This document shows, one piece after another, positions 49,227-58,905 of a stretch of DNA of 64,000 bases. The notes below the pieces were generated by a model. It was not told the origin of the DNA and ran no database searches. It saw nothing but the letters and a program-made list of their open reading frames with translations. The DNA comes from Symbiodinium natans (Eukaryota > Sar > Dinophyceae > Suessiales > Symbiodiniaceae): positions 401,001 to 465,000 of the forward strand of contig CAJNDS010002265.1 in assembly GCA_905221605.1 (NCBI GenBank), written 5' to 3'. The position numbers and the translations under genes were made by a program. The stretch's first letter is position 1, and each line of letters begins with the position of its first letter.

Positions 49227-49413
49227 ATACCTTCTCGGCCGTTTGGCTATGATCAAGTGTAGTATCTGTTCTTATCAGTGTGACAACTGATATGTCTCCA
49301 ACTGGAGACTAACTGTACCAAGGTTGCTGGTCTTTATAGTGATGCAGTCGGCGCTTTCAGTTTTATCATTTCAATTTTATCACTATACTTGATAGTACTT
49401 TCTGGCTGCCCAA
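49227..49413 (+). ncRNA. U2: U2 spliceosomal snRNA or close pseudogene
   Basis: The first 85 bases match U2: ataccttctcggcc, atcaagtgtagtatctgttc including the branch-point-pairing GTAGTA at 49259-49264, then stem IIa (tatcagt, loop, actgata) and a perfect stem IIb (gtctcc, aact, ggagac). The loop of IIa differs from the usual U2 sequence but the stem is kept. Two changes fall in the conserved 5' part (cggccGtttggct and ggctaTgatca). Beyond stem IIb the sequence no longer follows other U2 RNAs and no clear Sm site stands in the expected place, so the 3' end is estimated from typical length. It pairs with the pre-mRNA branch point in splicing. Confidence 0.82.
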
Positions 49414-49726
49414 CATGGAAATGTTCTAATTGACAGGATGGAGAGCCTTTGATCAGGCAGAAAAGTCGCATTTTGCGCCATTTGGAGATTCTGAATGACC
49501 GCATGCTGCGTTTGCAGCCTGCTCACGGCCGGAAATGTAGTAGTTTGGGCCTTTGGAACTTGCGAACAGCCAGGCCCCTTGACCTCAAGCTCCACAAGCC
49601 TCAACAAATATTCCGCTGTAGGGCTTTAGGGCTTACGGAAGTGCACAAGAATTGATCAAATACGACTGCGTCGAACATTTGCTCAGCATTCCGTATCCCG
49701 CATTGCTGCGCAGTTCAGTTGCGTAG

Positions 49727-49814
49727 GTTCTGTTGCACACATGGCAGTGTGCTGAAGATCCTGTTCCCCCAACCGTGGCAGGACAGCAACTGGATCACGA
49801 CTGCTCCGGTCTTG
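49727..49814 (+). CDS. Candidate internal exon, 29 codons
   Basis: Runs from gttgcgtag to CTTG|gtgggt and reads VLLHTWQCAEDPVPPTVAG, then QQLDHDCSGL. A second frame (VLKILFPQPWQDSNWITTA) is also open over the same bases. The donor is good. No partner was found. Confidence 0.4.
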
Positions 49815-49932
49815 GTGGGTCTCAGGGTGTGGCATTGGACACAAGCTGCAGAAACAGAACAGCTTAAATCTCTCCCAGCCTGGCTTTGTAAGGGTGCCTA
49901 GGGACCGGGATTAGTGTCGCCATTCAAGTTGA

Positions 49933-50442
49933 TCAAGCTGGGTCGGCTTCAGCGTCAGAAGCTTCGCATGGAATTTTTGAATTAAGTCGCCACTTGCCAG
50001 AAGCCATCTGATACGCCAAGGATAATCCCCTTGCGCAGGGCTTCTCCTTTGATGTCCGCACCTCACCGACTTGCCGAGTTTTAGCATGCCAGATCCAAGG
50101 CTGAGGTCTTGTCGCAGGCACAACTTCCTCTTGCCACTGTTGCCTTATTGACCATTCCTCAAAGAGGTTGTTGGAAGAATGCATCTGTTGTAGAACAGCC
50201 GCCGCGGCGTTTTTAGGATCAGCTGGAGAACTCCATCTCCGCATCGCTTGCAGAAACGCCGATCCCGAAGAAGCCAACACAGGCACATGAGGGCTCATGG
50301 ATCTTGTGCCACTGTAGCGTATATATGAAGCGTGCCCCACTCGTGCCTTAATAGGATCAGCAACATTGAAGATACCCCGAACACAGGTTGTACTTGAATT
50401 GGTGTTTATTGCTTCTGTTGGCAGCACGACATCTTCATGAAG
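49933..50442 (-). CDS. Long minus-strand ORF, about 169 codons, unknown protein
   Basis: Open on the minus strand to TGA at 49933-49935. It reads GIFNVADPIKARVGHASYIR, MSPHVPVLASSGSAFLQAMR, NAAAAVLQQMHSSNNLFEEW and RQVGEVRTSKEKPCARG. Composition is balanced. No ATG begins the frame (the earliest ATG is well inside), so it is an internal or terminal exon, or the intact remains of a processed gene. It is the longest uninterrupted host-like frame with plausible composition. No antisense frame is comparably open. No family is recognised. Confidence 0.58.
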   Translation of the reverse strand, partial: LHEDVVLPTEAINTNSSTTCVRGIFNVADPIKARVGHASYIRYSGTRSMSPHVPVLASSGSAFLQAMRRWSSPADPKNAAAAVLQQMHSSNNLFEEWSIRQQWQEEVVPATRPQPWIWHAKTRQVGEVRTSKEKPCARGLSLAYQMASGKWRLNSKIPCEASDAEADPA

Positions 50443-50448
50443 CCTTTA

Positions 50449-50893
50449 CTGACTTCACATAAAGAACCAAATTGACACTGACAGCCCTGTTAGCATTCGC
50501 AATCCTGTGCTGAGAATACTAGTGGTGCCACTGGTCGTGGTGTTGGTACAAGGAGAGTGCCAAAGGAAATGCTGTGAAAGCCACGTCTTTGCGAGCATGC
50601 GCAATCGTAGCAGCTGCAGTGTGTGCCGCTTCCAGACACATGTGCAGAGGGCTTTGACTAGGGTGCAGAGCCCTGGACCAAACATGCCAAATCTGGGGCG
50701 CAATCGGACGAGCGACGTGACTGTAGTACTTGCTTTGTTTTTGCTGGCCATCATCACTGTATGTATTACTTATTACTTTCGAATCGAAGGTAGTAATCCT
50801 TTCTTCAAGCGACTAGCAGTGCATACGAAGCAGTGTGTTCGGGCTATCGTCCTCTCGTCCCTTCCCAACATCTGCAAGCAGCTGCTGTCCTAG
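50449..50893 (+). CDS. Candidate membrane protein segment, about 147 codons
   Basis: Open on the plus strand to TAG. It has two hydrophobic stretches: LRILVVPLVVVLVQG near the start and VVLALFLLAIITVCITYYF near residue 100, followed by a basic segment (NPFFKRLAVHTKQCVRA). The Cys-rich part between them (RKCCESHVF, SSCSVC) could face a lumen. The frame has no ATG at its start. It is divergent from the minus ORF that ends at 50442. No family is recognised. Confidence 0.45.
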
Positions 50894-51756
50894 CTGCAGC
50901 AGCTGCTTCGTTCAGAGGTACTGGGGCTGAGTGCTGCATCGTAGTCTTTGCAACTGCATGTTATCCTACATTGTAGGCTCCCCGCGTTTGACCCCAAAGC
51001 CCTGAACTGCCCCATCTGTGTGCTTGGCCAGAAAAGCTTCCTGGTCTCCTTGCAGTTGAGTCAGCTCGACAAAGCAGAGGCAGAGTAGCGCAAGCATGTT
51101 GCAGACTGGCTGTTCGCGCAGGGTTTGCAGGACTTCAGAGGAGCTGCATGCAGTTGGCTTTTGTGCCCTGGTGCAGGATTTCAGGTGGGTTTCAGGTTGA
51201 GTTGGGGTCCAACCTCTAGGGCTTCATGCTTACATCGGGTTTAGGTTCTTGGCCGAAGAGTGCATGTGGCGCCCTGGGGGTCTTGAGATCGAGAGCTTTG
51301 TGGGGTCGAGTTCCGACCAAACTGTCCTTGGTCACTCGGCTGCTTTATCTGATCAGTTGGCTGGTTGTGGCTTCTTGGGCCTCTGTTGGGGGTTTCAAGG
51401 GTTGTTGCTTTGTCTAGAGTTTTGGGGTACTTCAGTCCAGGGTTTAAGACGTTTAAGGGTTCAGGGGGTGAAGGTGGTGAAGACAGAGCGGCCGAAGTAT
51501 GGACTTTCGCAAGCTTCTTGAGTCATTCCTGCATCTCACAACTGGGAGGTGGAGTGCCGAAGTCGACTGGATGCCTCAGATCCCAGGCCCAGTCTGACCG
51601 GTGGAGCTGTTTCTGAAGGTTTCGGGGGTCACCTCAGATTGCGCTCTTCCGCACCTGCTTTTGTTGACAGGTTGCTGGGTGGCAGCTGTGGTTGGAACCC
51701 GTGTTCTCCGAAACGTCCTGGCAGCCTGACCGAAGCCCAAACTCAACTCTAAGCTT
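50894..51756. other. No convincing gene
   Basis: Several short overlapping plus ORFs (51226-51752), Leu/Gly/Ser-rich, without clear codon bias. Confidence 0.4.
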
Positions 51757-51929
51757 AGCTGGCTCCTGCGGCAGAAGCATCAAGGACACTTTTGAAAGGA
51801 TCAGCCCAAATGGTCGAAAGGATCAGAAGAGCTGTCTGCTTTGCGCTCCCTGAATTTCATGCACATCATCCTGCAATCCATTGGCCCCTAGGCTTTTGGG
51901 CCATCAGGGTTCTCGGCAAGTCCCAATGA
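51757..51929 (+). CDS. Candidate terminal exon, 57 codons
   Basis: The plus frame reads APAAEASRTLLKGSAQMVER, then IRRAVCFALPEFHAHHPAIH and stops at TGA. A second frame over the first two-thirds (GRSIKDTFERISPNGRKDQK) is also plausible. A gaaaggatcag unit is repeated inside. No splice partner was found. Confidence 0.35.
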
Positions 51930-52041
51930 AGTCTTAAGGCCCTAAACATAGATCTTAGATCCAAACCTCTGAATCCCCCTGAGCGTCTCGCACCTGTCCC
52001 TTAATTTCCACATCCCTAAGCCCGGCGGCGATTCACGCCAG

Positions 52042-52177
52042 GTGTAACTGCGCCATCTGTACGGATCTCAGTTTCCATGAGCTGATAGTTGCTGTATGGC
52101 ACCTGTGGTTGAAGGCTTCAGCGATGGTTCGACACAGAGTCCACACAGCTGGTCCTACTCCACCAGGGCTTGTGTGA
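52042..52177 (+). CDS. Candidate terminal exon, 44 codons, Cys pair
   Basis: Follows attcacgccag and reads CNCAICTDLSFHELIVAVWH, then LWLKASAMVRHRV, stop TGA. C-x-C-x2-C could bind metal, but the stretch is too short to assign. The overlapping minus ORF is Pro/Ser-rich and probably a shadow. Confidence 0.5.
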
Positions 52178-52316
52178 TCAGGTGGCAAGGGACTGAGAAG
52201 TCGCAGTTGTTGAGGCCGAGACTCCTTTGTGGTCGGCGATGGCGTGCACAAGCTGCCATGCAATCATGAGCCGGCCCCTGAGTGTCATGGAAGGGTCCCG
52301 GGCTTGATGAAGTTTA

Positions 52317-52838
52317 ATGTTCAGTTTAGGGTCCCCCTTAAACCGTCCTAAAGCCCCAAGCCCAAGCCCTCTCTACCTCAAGCCACCCCTAAGCCACAAC
52401 CTCCTCACCTTTTGTGGCGAACGTGGCGGGATATGTTGTTCATCGATGCTCTCGATCCGCCAGGATTGCATGCACGAAGCCGCAAACCTCTCAACCACGA
52501 GCCAAGAGCAAGCAAGCAACTTGCTCCCCAACTCCCAAACCCATGAAGAGCAAGAGAGACCCCGACCAGTGGCCAGGTTCCACGCAGGCTGCATCCTTCT
52601 GTGGCTCAAAGGCGGAACTCTGAGGGTTTCAGGCGAATCTGCTTCTAAGGTGTGGGGCTTCGATGACTGCTTAAGACGGACTTTGCCTGCAATGGCTCAC
52701 GCCCTCAATCCAGAAAAGTCTAGTGGAGTCAAATCGTCTTGGCGATGCAAAAAAACAACCATTCCCTTTGAGTTGGAGGCCTTTTTGGGTGGTACGTTCC
52801 CCACTGGTGATTGTGTGAGAAGCGCCAGACATGTCTGA
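52317..52838 (+). CDS. Plus-strand ORF, 173 codons, second half convincing
   Basis: From ATG 52317 to TGA. The first part is Pro/Ser-rich and may be non-coding. From about 52560 it reads RFHAGCILLWLKGGTLRVSG, VWGFDDCLRRTLPAMAHAL and KTTIPFELEAFLGGTFPTG with better codon bias. A gtggta donor follows TTGG at 52790. Another frame in 52405-52545 (LLWRTWRDMLFIDALDPPG) is also coding-like, so an upstream exon in a different frame is likely. No family is recognised. Confidence 0.45.
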   Translation: MFSLGSPLNRPKAPSPSPLYLKPPLSHNLLTFCGERGGICCSSMLSIRQDCMHEAANLSTTSQEQASNLLPNSQTHEEQERPRPVARFHAGCILLWLKGGTLRVSGESASKVWGFDDCLRRTLPAMAHALNPEKSSGVKSSWRCKKTTIPFELEAFLGGTFPTGDCVRSARHV

Positions 52839-53519
52839 GCCGATGGCCGATGGAAGCGCTTGATCCGATCCCGAAGCTCCGCCTTTCAAGATGTGCCTGT
52901 CGGGTGTAGGGTTGAGGGATTGAACCCAGCTCCTGAGCCCAAAAGCTCCTCTGCCAGGCAACAACACCTGCCCTATCTGCCGACTACAGCTGCCAGAGGC
53001 GGGTCAAAGCTTGGGCAGAGGGGAAGAGTGGACACCTAGGCCGTTCCTCGCATTCAGATTGTGAGCACATTGGAGTGCGCCACCAACCATCGCTTCATAT
53101 ACTTCCAAACTACTTCCACATCTACTGTTGCTTGATGTGAAAATAACCACTAAACCGTTTGCAGCTCCTTAAATGACTCATGTGATGGGGCATAGCACGG
53201 TGTTCTGGCTAGCTTCCAAAAGAATATTTCTCCTGTTTGTAAACAGAAGCCTAACCAACAACCACCATGGACATTCGGAGTACATCGTATAAGGGACTGG
53301 ATACTGTGTTGGTTCAAGGACACAACAGCCCTTTCAACCCGTTTTACCATGTTATGGGTACTGAGATGTAGGGTTATAAATGCTTCTACAACTAAATATG
53401 CATCTACGCCTCCCACTTCTTAGCATCTGTCACCTGAAGCCCTTTGCCCTAAACCTTGGAAGAAGCTCGAAGTACTTCAGTGACCAGCCCTTATCCCCTC
53501 GAATCTTGCTTGGTGGCAG
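52839..53519. other. No gene seen
   Basis: About 680 bases without a supportable exon. Confidence 0.4.
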
Positions 53520-53590
53520 GCGGTGGACGGCGAAGACGAGCAGGATCTCGGATTTTTTGGGGTTGGTGGTGAATGGCTGGGCTCACTTAC
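53520..53590 (+). CDS. Candidate internal exon, 23 codons, acidic
   Basis: Runs from gcttggtggcag to CTTAC|gtaggg. It reads AVDGEDEQDLGFFGVGGEW with strong codon bias and good splice sites. No partner was found. Confidence 0.55.
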
Positions 53591-54394
53591 GTAGGGGGTT
53601 TTCCTAGGCGGGGATCAGAAGCATTCAGAAGATTGAGGGTTGTAGGGCTCCAGGCTGTCAATAGTGTAGACGGAGTGTAAGATCTCAGGAGTGAACAGAA
53701 ATGCATTGGGGAGGCCACGATCGGCAAGCCCAGGCTCCAAAAAGGCTTCAGCTCCCATCCCGAACACACTGCGAATAGGTTGGGGATGGGACGATTATGT
53801 TCGCAGCATGCTTGCCAGATCCCGGGACAACGGGTCTGAGAGGGTACCAAAAGGTGGTTGCTTCAGGTAGCTGCTAGTACCTGCTAGTACCTGCTAGCTG
53901 CTTTTCCGCTATGCAGCTTTGGAGTTGCTGCTGTGCCAGTGACCGCAGGGCTCTCCGATAGCTGTTCGAATGCTAGGCTAAATTTCTGCTTGGATCAACT
54001 CAGAGATGTCAAGCTTTGCAAGCCGGACTCCGGCGATAAACGGCATCCGGTGATGGCTGTTCTGAAAGCGCATGTTTGATGAGAACAGAAGCTGCACGAT
54101 ATTGTGCTAAGCAATGGTGCCGAGAGCGATGCGACGACGAGGAAGATGAACATGCTGAGGATGAGGATGATGAAAGAGGATGGGGACGATGATGAGGAGG
54201 AGCAGGATGAGCATGATGGCGATTAGGAGGGTGATGATGAGGGTGAGGAGGATGATGAGGATGATGAGGATGATGAGGATGATGAGGATGATGAGGATGA
54301 TGAGGATGATGAGGATGAGGAGGGTGAGGAGGGTGAGGAGGACGAGGGTGAGGATGAAGAGGATCACCATGATGATGCGGAAGATAAAGATGCT
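53591..54394. other. No gene; GATGAG microsatellite
   Basis: Contains a 10-bp ctgctagtac tandem (three copies, about 53869-53900) and a GAT/GAG-rich purine tract described separately. Confidence 0.5.
54170..54362 (+). repeat. (GATGAG)n-type microsatellite
   Basis: gatgaggatgaggat and gagggtgaggagg units run for about 190 bases; the core at 54250-54320 is nearly perfect gatgatgag. ORFs of Met/Arg (plus) or Ile/Leu (minus) are repeat artefacts. Confidence 0.92.
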
Positions 54395-54871
54395 GTGCTT
54401 AGCAGGAAAATTTCCCCCCCCCCTCCCACCCCGCAAAGTAGCGCCAGCGTCATCCCAGTCTCAGAAGGTGCCAGATCAGGCTGGACGCCAGTTACGCCCT
54501 TGGCATTTCATCATGTTGACGACTTCAGCAAGGCAACGGCATATTCCCCGCAACTCACTCTGGCAAAGCTCGTTGCCTCGGCATCAGAATCGAGCTTTAG
54601 CGTTCGACGTCTGGAGCTGCGTGCTCGCGGACTCCTGAGAGGAGATCCTGCTTCTCCAGAACATCTTGCCGCCGTCTGTTCTCCTGCGGTCGATGCTCTC
54701 CAGCAGACACCGTGCATGGCGATGGCAAAAGAATCTGACACCCCAACAGCCCGTTCAGCCCTAAAGGAACCTGAGTGCCACTTCCGAAACCGCAGAGACA
54801 GAGGAGATCCTGGGCTCCAAGAACATTCCCCAGGATGCTGCAGAAAGCCTGGCCCCCGTATTGAGGACTAG
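54395..54871 (+). CDS. Plus-strand ORF, about 158 codons, unknown
   Basis: Open to TAG. It reads ASVIPVSEGARSGWTPVTPL, AFHHVDDFSKATAYSPQLTL, AKLVASASESSFSVRRLELR and PEHLAAVCSPAVDALQQTP. The centre has balanced composition; the ends are Pro-rich and Arg-rich. A minus ORF of 125 codons overlaps (54597-54974) and is less biased. The start lies next to the microsatellite, so an upstream splice site is more likely than the first codon. No family is recognised. Confidence 0.5.
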   Translation: MLSRKISPPPPTPQSSASVIPVSEGARSGWTPVTPLAFHHVDDFSKATAYSPQLTLAKLVASASESSFSVRRLELRARGLLRGDPASPEHLAAVCSPAVDALQQTPCMAMAKESDTPTARSALKEPECHFRNRRDRGDPGLQEHSPGCCRKPGPRIED

Positions 54872-55759
54872 AGGGTTTGGGGCTTCCAATGTAAGGCGCG
54901 GCTGACCCGAAACAAAGTCTAAGTAAAGTTTTCGAGATAGGTAGAATACACTTAGGAGGATTTACGTCTATCAACGCTTGTTGCAGGTTCGCATCTTTGT
55001 GCTCTTAGCCTTTGACGGAGGACATTGTTCGTATTGGCCTGGAGGGATGCGCGTCCTAACGACACCTTGCAGCGGTTGAGGCTTGGAGCTGAGGTTTGGG
55101 TTCTAGGCCTCAGACTCAGAAGATTGCACAGCCTCTAGACGGTTCAAGATACGCTTAGGATGATTTAGGATGATTTAGGGACATGGTACACGGCCATCCA
55201 GGCCTTTGTCGACTAGACTTTGAGCATCATATATGTACAGTGATATGTACAGTGTCGCAGCCCCTCCTGGTTTCCCTCGTGGTCGCCTCGAACAAGCGTC
55301 TTCCATCAGGAAGGGCCAAAATTGACTTCAAAACTTCAACTGATCCGCTGCCAAAATTGGAAATGGCGTAACAGGAACTCCGAATAGGAGTCTCCAAAGC
55401 CAGGAGTCTAGATGAGGTCCGAATTCAATCTTCCCGAAGCCCTCGACACCGAAACCCCGGACTGCCGAAGGCGATGACGAAGAGAGTTCAGACAAGGCCC
55501 AAGGGCTATGGTAGAGCTTTCCAGTGAGTTATTGAAAACATTGGGGTTTCAGGCAACGATTTTATTGCTTCTGCTTGAGAATGGGTTGTGCGCTGCGGCT
55601 TACAAACCATGCTCTGCATATTCGGGCCAAAAGTAGCCGGCTTTCTCTGCGCTCCCCGTAACAGTTCCTGAGCTGACGTGGTCTGCAACAATTCAGAGGA
55701 AAGTTCGGCTTTGTTGTTCATGTTTTCCACTTGTGTTCCGCTGCTCATCCATTTTTTAG
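54872..55759. other. No convincing gene
   Basis: About 890 bases; tandem aggatgattt (55157-55177). Short ORFs only. Confidence 0.4.
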
Positions 55760-56029
55760 GAGGCGCGGCCGCTGAGCCCCCCGCCGAACGAGGCGCGTGT
55801 TTTTTTTCTGTGTCGTCGGGGTCGGCGTCTGTGGTCGTGATTGGTCGTGGGCATGATATGGCGGTTTCGAGGTTGGGGTTTTGCAGTTCGGTTTGTTCTT
55901 CTGTTCATGTTGATGGCCGTGGTCGTTGTCGTATCTTCTTTGTCCCAGTTTGTGCCGTCCATGTGCCCCTGATTACCACATTCGCTGATGCGTTTGCGCT
56001 TAGCGGAGCTTGCTTTGGGAGAAAAGTAG
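55760..56029 (+). CDS. Last two exons of a plus-strand gene
   Basis: Exon 55760-55796 follows ccattttttag and ends GCGC|gtgttt (EARPLSPPPNEA). Exon 56004-56029 follows ttgcgcttag and reads ELALGEK then TAG. Phase agrees (1 then 2 bases). The 207-base intron is T/G-rich from its first bases, as expected of an intron, and overlapping long ORFs in both strands (55678-56046 plus, 55756-56232 minus) cross it and are probably artefacts. The stop lies 58 bases from the stop of the converging minus-strand exon. No family is recognised. Confidence 0.55.
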
Positions 56030-56087
56030 CGATGATGGGTATATGACAGCAGCTTCAACATTAACCTTGGATTTCTAAGCGCCTTCA

Positions 56088-56390
56088 TCAGTTCCACTCC
56101 AGGTCCCACGAGGGAACGAAGCGGCGGAGGAGGCGATTGGATTTTGTCTTGATTTTGCCGGAAGCAAACCAGCTTGGAACACTCCGCCAACCTAAGCCGT
56201 ATTCGGGGGCCTGAGGGGCAGCAGTTTTCCACGTTGTTGCGGGGGGGAGGCCTCTACTAGGAGTCGCTTGCACTGCCCATTGGTTTGTAAGATTTCCGCC
56301 GGTCTCTTCGCGGAAGGCCTCCGCCAGTGATGGAGAAGTCGCAACAGACGTCGTCAAGGAGGCGCACGTTCTTCGTAACGTATGTTGCTC
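56088..56390 (-). CDS. Minus-strand terminal exon, 100 codons
   Basis: On the minus strand it follows gttcattgag and is open to TGA. It reads TSPSLAEAFREETGGNLTNQ, TTWKTAAPQAPEYGLGWRSV, PSWFASGKIKTKSNRLLRR and ends VPSWDLEWN. Codon bias and composition are good. A minus ORF upstream (56572-56814) may belong to the same gene. No family is recognised. Confidence 0.6.
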   Translation of the reverse strand, partial: EQHTLRRTCASLTTSVATSPSLAEAFREETGGNLTNQWAVQATPSRGLPPATTWKTAAPQAPEYGLGWRSVPSWFASGKIKTKSNRLLRRFVPSWDLEWN

Positions 56391-56767
56391 CTCAATGAAC
56401 GTATCCGTTTCTCGGGCATCCGGCTATGTTCTTTGATAGATGTGGGACGGCCATGTTTTGCGAAACAGGTTTTAGGGATTCTCTGGGATCTCGTGCTTTC
56501 ATGGCTTCGGATGTCGGGTGGCGGTAATCTGCCAGTGAGATCGAGTCGTTCAGATTTCAGAGTTAAATTTCTTAAAGCTGAGGCTCGTTGATTGTGTTTG
56601 CAGCAGACAGGCGCGTGCTGGCACCGCAGAGCCTTTCGTCACTTTCCTCCAGCTGTCTACTGTTCAACAATCCCAACAATCTAAAGACCCCCAGAGATCC
56701 CGAAACACTCTGAGTCTCTGCTTTCAACCTTTGGGCCTTTGGGCCTTTCTGTGCAGGACGTGTCTGC

Positions 56768-57019
56768 AGAACGGTGGCGTCCTTTGTGAGTGCAAGCGCT
56801 GTATGTTGGGTCAAAGGCTTGGGGGCAATGGCAGAGGCCGTTTCAGCGCTTCGATATCATGTTGCGGAGGGATCGACTGTGAGTGTGGCTGCCATTCTAG
56901 GCATGCAGCTGCGCAGTACCCTTGCAGGTGGCTCTTTGGGGAAGCGCGTTGTTGAAGTGCTTCTTTCTATTTACGCCTGTCAGACTGCCGGAGCTAGGGC
57001 TGCTCCTTTGTCGGGCTAG
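56768..57019 (+). CDS. Plus-strand exon, about 83 codons, Ala/Val-rich helical
   Basis: Follows tgtctgcag and is open to TAG. It reads KGLGAMAEAVSALRYHVAEG, STVSVAAILGMQLRSTLAGG and KRVVEVLLSIYACQTAG. Composition suggests packed or membrane-associated helices. Other frames over the same bases are Cys/Arg-rich. Possible internal acceptor at ttgcag 56929. No family is recognised. Confidence 0.58.
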   Translation, partial: RTVASFVSASAVCWVKGLGAMAEAVSALRYHVAEGSTVSVAAILGMQLRSTLAGGSLGKRVVEVLLSIYACQTAGARAAPLSG

Positions 57020-58359
57020 GGCCGTTATGCAAGCTGAGAAGCGCCGGGGAGGGGGGGGGGGGGTTGCATGAGTTTGCACGAGGGCTATTGCCCAAGCCGT
57101 CTGAATTAAGCTTTCGGGTCGGGCGGAACAGCTTTACAGGCTCAGCATCTCTCCACCGGTGCTGTGCTGTTGACACCACCACCATCACCACCGCCACCAC
57201 GACTACCTCGGAGACCACTGCCGAGACCACCGAGAGCTTGAAATCTGCATTCAACGTAACACCCCCGAGCCTTTAATGCTCGTGGGCTCATGCCTTTTCA
57301 GTTGCAGGCCTTTTTTTCTTAGAAGGCGTCGCCAGTGACGGGGTCAACAAGCCTTCAAGCTCGGCCGCAACTTCGTTCAGAAGTCTGAAATCCTTAGCAT
57401 ATGCAGTCTGGGGATTTGCTCAAGATTTGGGGTTCACTGGTTTGGGCTTGTTCCTTAGGCCTTTAGCCGGGTTCTTTGTCGCACTCCTCACCCTAAACTC
57501 TATCTGTTCTTGGCTTGAGCTTGTAGAGTCTTGCGTTTGAAGCTTAGGTGGTCAAGGTTGTTGATTTGTATTTCATGTGTATTGTGTGTAGGTCGGGGGT
57601 GGAGGGAGGGGTCTGCAGCATGGCGAAACCCAATTCAAGGGTTGCGACGTGAGTGTTTAGGCAAGGTATTGCATCAGCGGGCGGCCAAGTTAGGCGGATG
57701 TGCTTTCGCCGAGGTCTGCGCGAGAGGCAAGACTGGAAAGCCTGCCTCTCAGGGGGGTGGAGTGCGGGGTGCGGAGGCGGCTTGCAAAAGGGTTGATGAT
57801 TGATTTCGGGGGGGGGGGGGGGCTTAACAGATGTTACGGTGGGCGGTTGAAGGTGGAGGTTAGAAACGGTACATGGCCGCATATGCCTGGAATGCGGCCT
57901 ATGGATGCATTTTCTTGGGTGGGGCACAGAAGTGTTGCACTCTTTCGCGATGTCGGGGATCAGCCTGGCAGAGATGCGTCTGAAGTTGTGGAAGGCTAGT
58001 TTTGGGAGTGAAGGAGTCTGTACACACAACCCTGTACGGGGCCGGCAGATGTGTGATAGGATGACCTGAGAGTGCCGCACCCAAATTTCAACCATGCACA
58101 ACGGGCTGCCAACATCAACCCGGGTGTTCTGGAGTGGCTGGGAATGGAATCTTACACGCTTGACAAAAAGCATGTACTCAACCCAGCCTTGATTGCTTTA
58201 ACCAAGTCATGTTGATGAATGTGCTTCATGCAAACGCACTTGTGCCCAAATGCGCTTGGGTCCAAGAGATTGCTGTGTCTGAGCCGGCCAGGCGGATGCT
58301 GAACTGTTCTTGCTTGTGTGGCCTTGTGCTGACCATGGGAGGGGGAACATTTATGGAGT
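57020..58359. other. Mostly uncalled; two long opposing ORFs
   Basis: A 209-codon minus ORF (57544-58173) is Pro/His/Arg-rich, like the antisense of a Gly/Trp-rich strand. A plus ORF (57700-57999) ends with a more protein-like part (PHMPGMRPMDAFSWVGHRSV). A Thr-rich plus frame at 57165-57250 comes from an acc repeat. G runs of 12 lie at 57050-57063 and 57809-57822. None is firm enough to call. Confidence 0.4.
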
Positions 58360-58560
58360 TTGTTCGGGTTCAAGGTAGAGGGATGTAAGATTGAGATTGA
58401 GCATCGTGCGTTGACAAAACGAGAGCAACGCTTGTTGCACGAGCTTCCAGGTCCCTGCAATCTGCCTGGAGCTTTGGAGGACGTGGATGCGGACCAGCCT
58501 GATCTGCCAGGCTTCATGTCCGGAAGTTCGACGCGGTTCCCAGCGACCTCAGCTGTCTGA
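58360..58560 (+). CDS. Plus-strand terminal exon, 66 codons
   Basis: Open to TGA and reads KIEIEHRALTKREQRLLHEL, PGPCNLPGALEDVDADQPDL and PGFMSGSSTRFPATSAV. A charged helix is followed by an acidic, Pro-rich tail. Codon bias is good. The real start is probably an acceptor near 58376 (caaggtag) or the TTG/ATG region upstream. No family is recognised. Confidence 0.58.
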   Translation: MFGFKVEGCKIEIEHRALTKREQRLLHELPGPCNLPGALEDVDADQPDLPGFMSGSSTRFPATSAV

Positions 58561-58659
58561 GTAGGCTTCTGTATCCATCTGTGGAAGTTACGGCATTGAA
58601 GACTGTTGCTCTAAAAGTCCAAGTACCATGCAGCCTCTTGCTCCCCGCCTTGCTTGCAG

Positions 58660-58905
58660 GCATGGAAGCCGAGGAGCGGGGTCCCACAAAGCGCAGAAGC
58701 CCCTTTCGTCACTGGGTATTGTTCCCTTGCTTCGAGTTGTGTTGTTTTAGGGTTCAGGGCTAATGTACTGCAGTGGTTTGCTTTTGGCTCCAAAGCCTAC
58801 TTCGTGGCAAATGAAACGCTCTGATGATTTTGATGCAGCAAGCCCATGGATGCGTGGGAAGGGAGGATGTGGGCCGATCTTTGGGGATCCCTGGACTCTG
58901 TCAGG
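58660..58905 (+). CDS. Two phase-consistent exons of a plus-strand gene
   Basis: Exon 58660-58715 follows gcttgcag and reads MEAEERGPTKRRSPFRHW, donor gtattg. Exon 58843-58905 follows gcagcaag and reads PMDAWEGRMWADLWGSLDSV, donor gttgca. The junction is phase 0. The first exon is basic; the second is Trp-rich. Both have strong codon bias. The gene continues beyond 58905, but I could not place the next exon. No family is recognised. Confidence 0.55.

Noticed and set aside
57544-58173. 209-codon minus-strand ORF
   Set aside because: Pro/His/Arg-rich composition typical of the antisense of a Gly/Trp/Ser-rich strand; the plus strand looks somewhat better and neither is firm.
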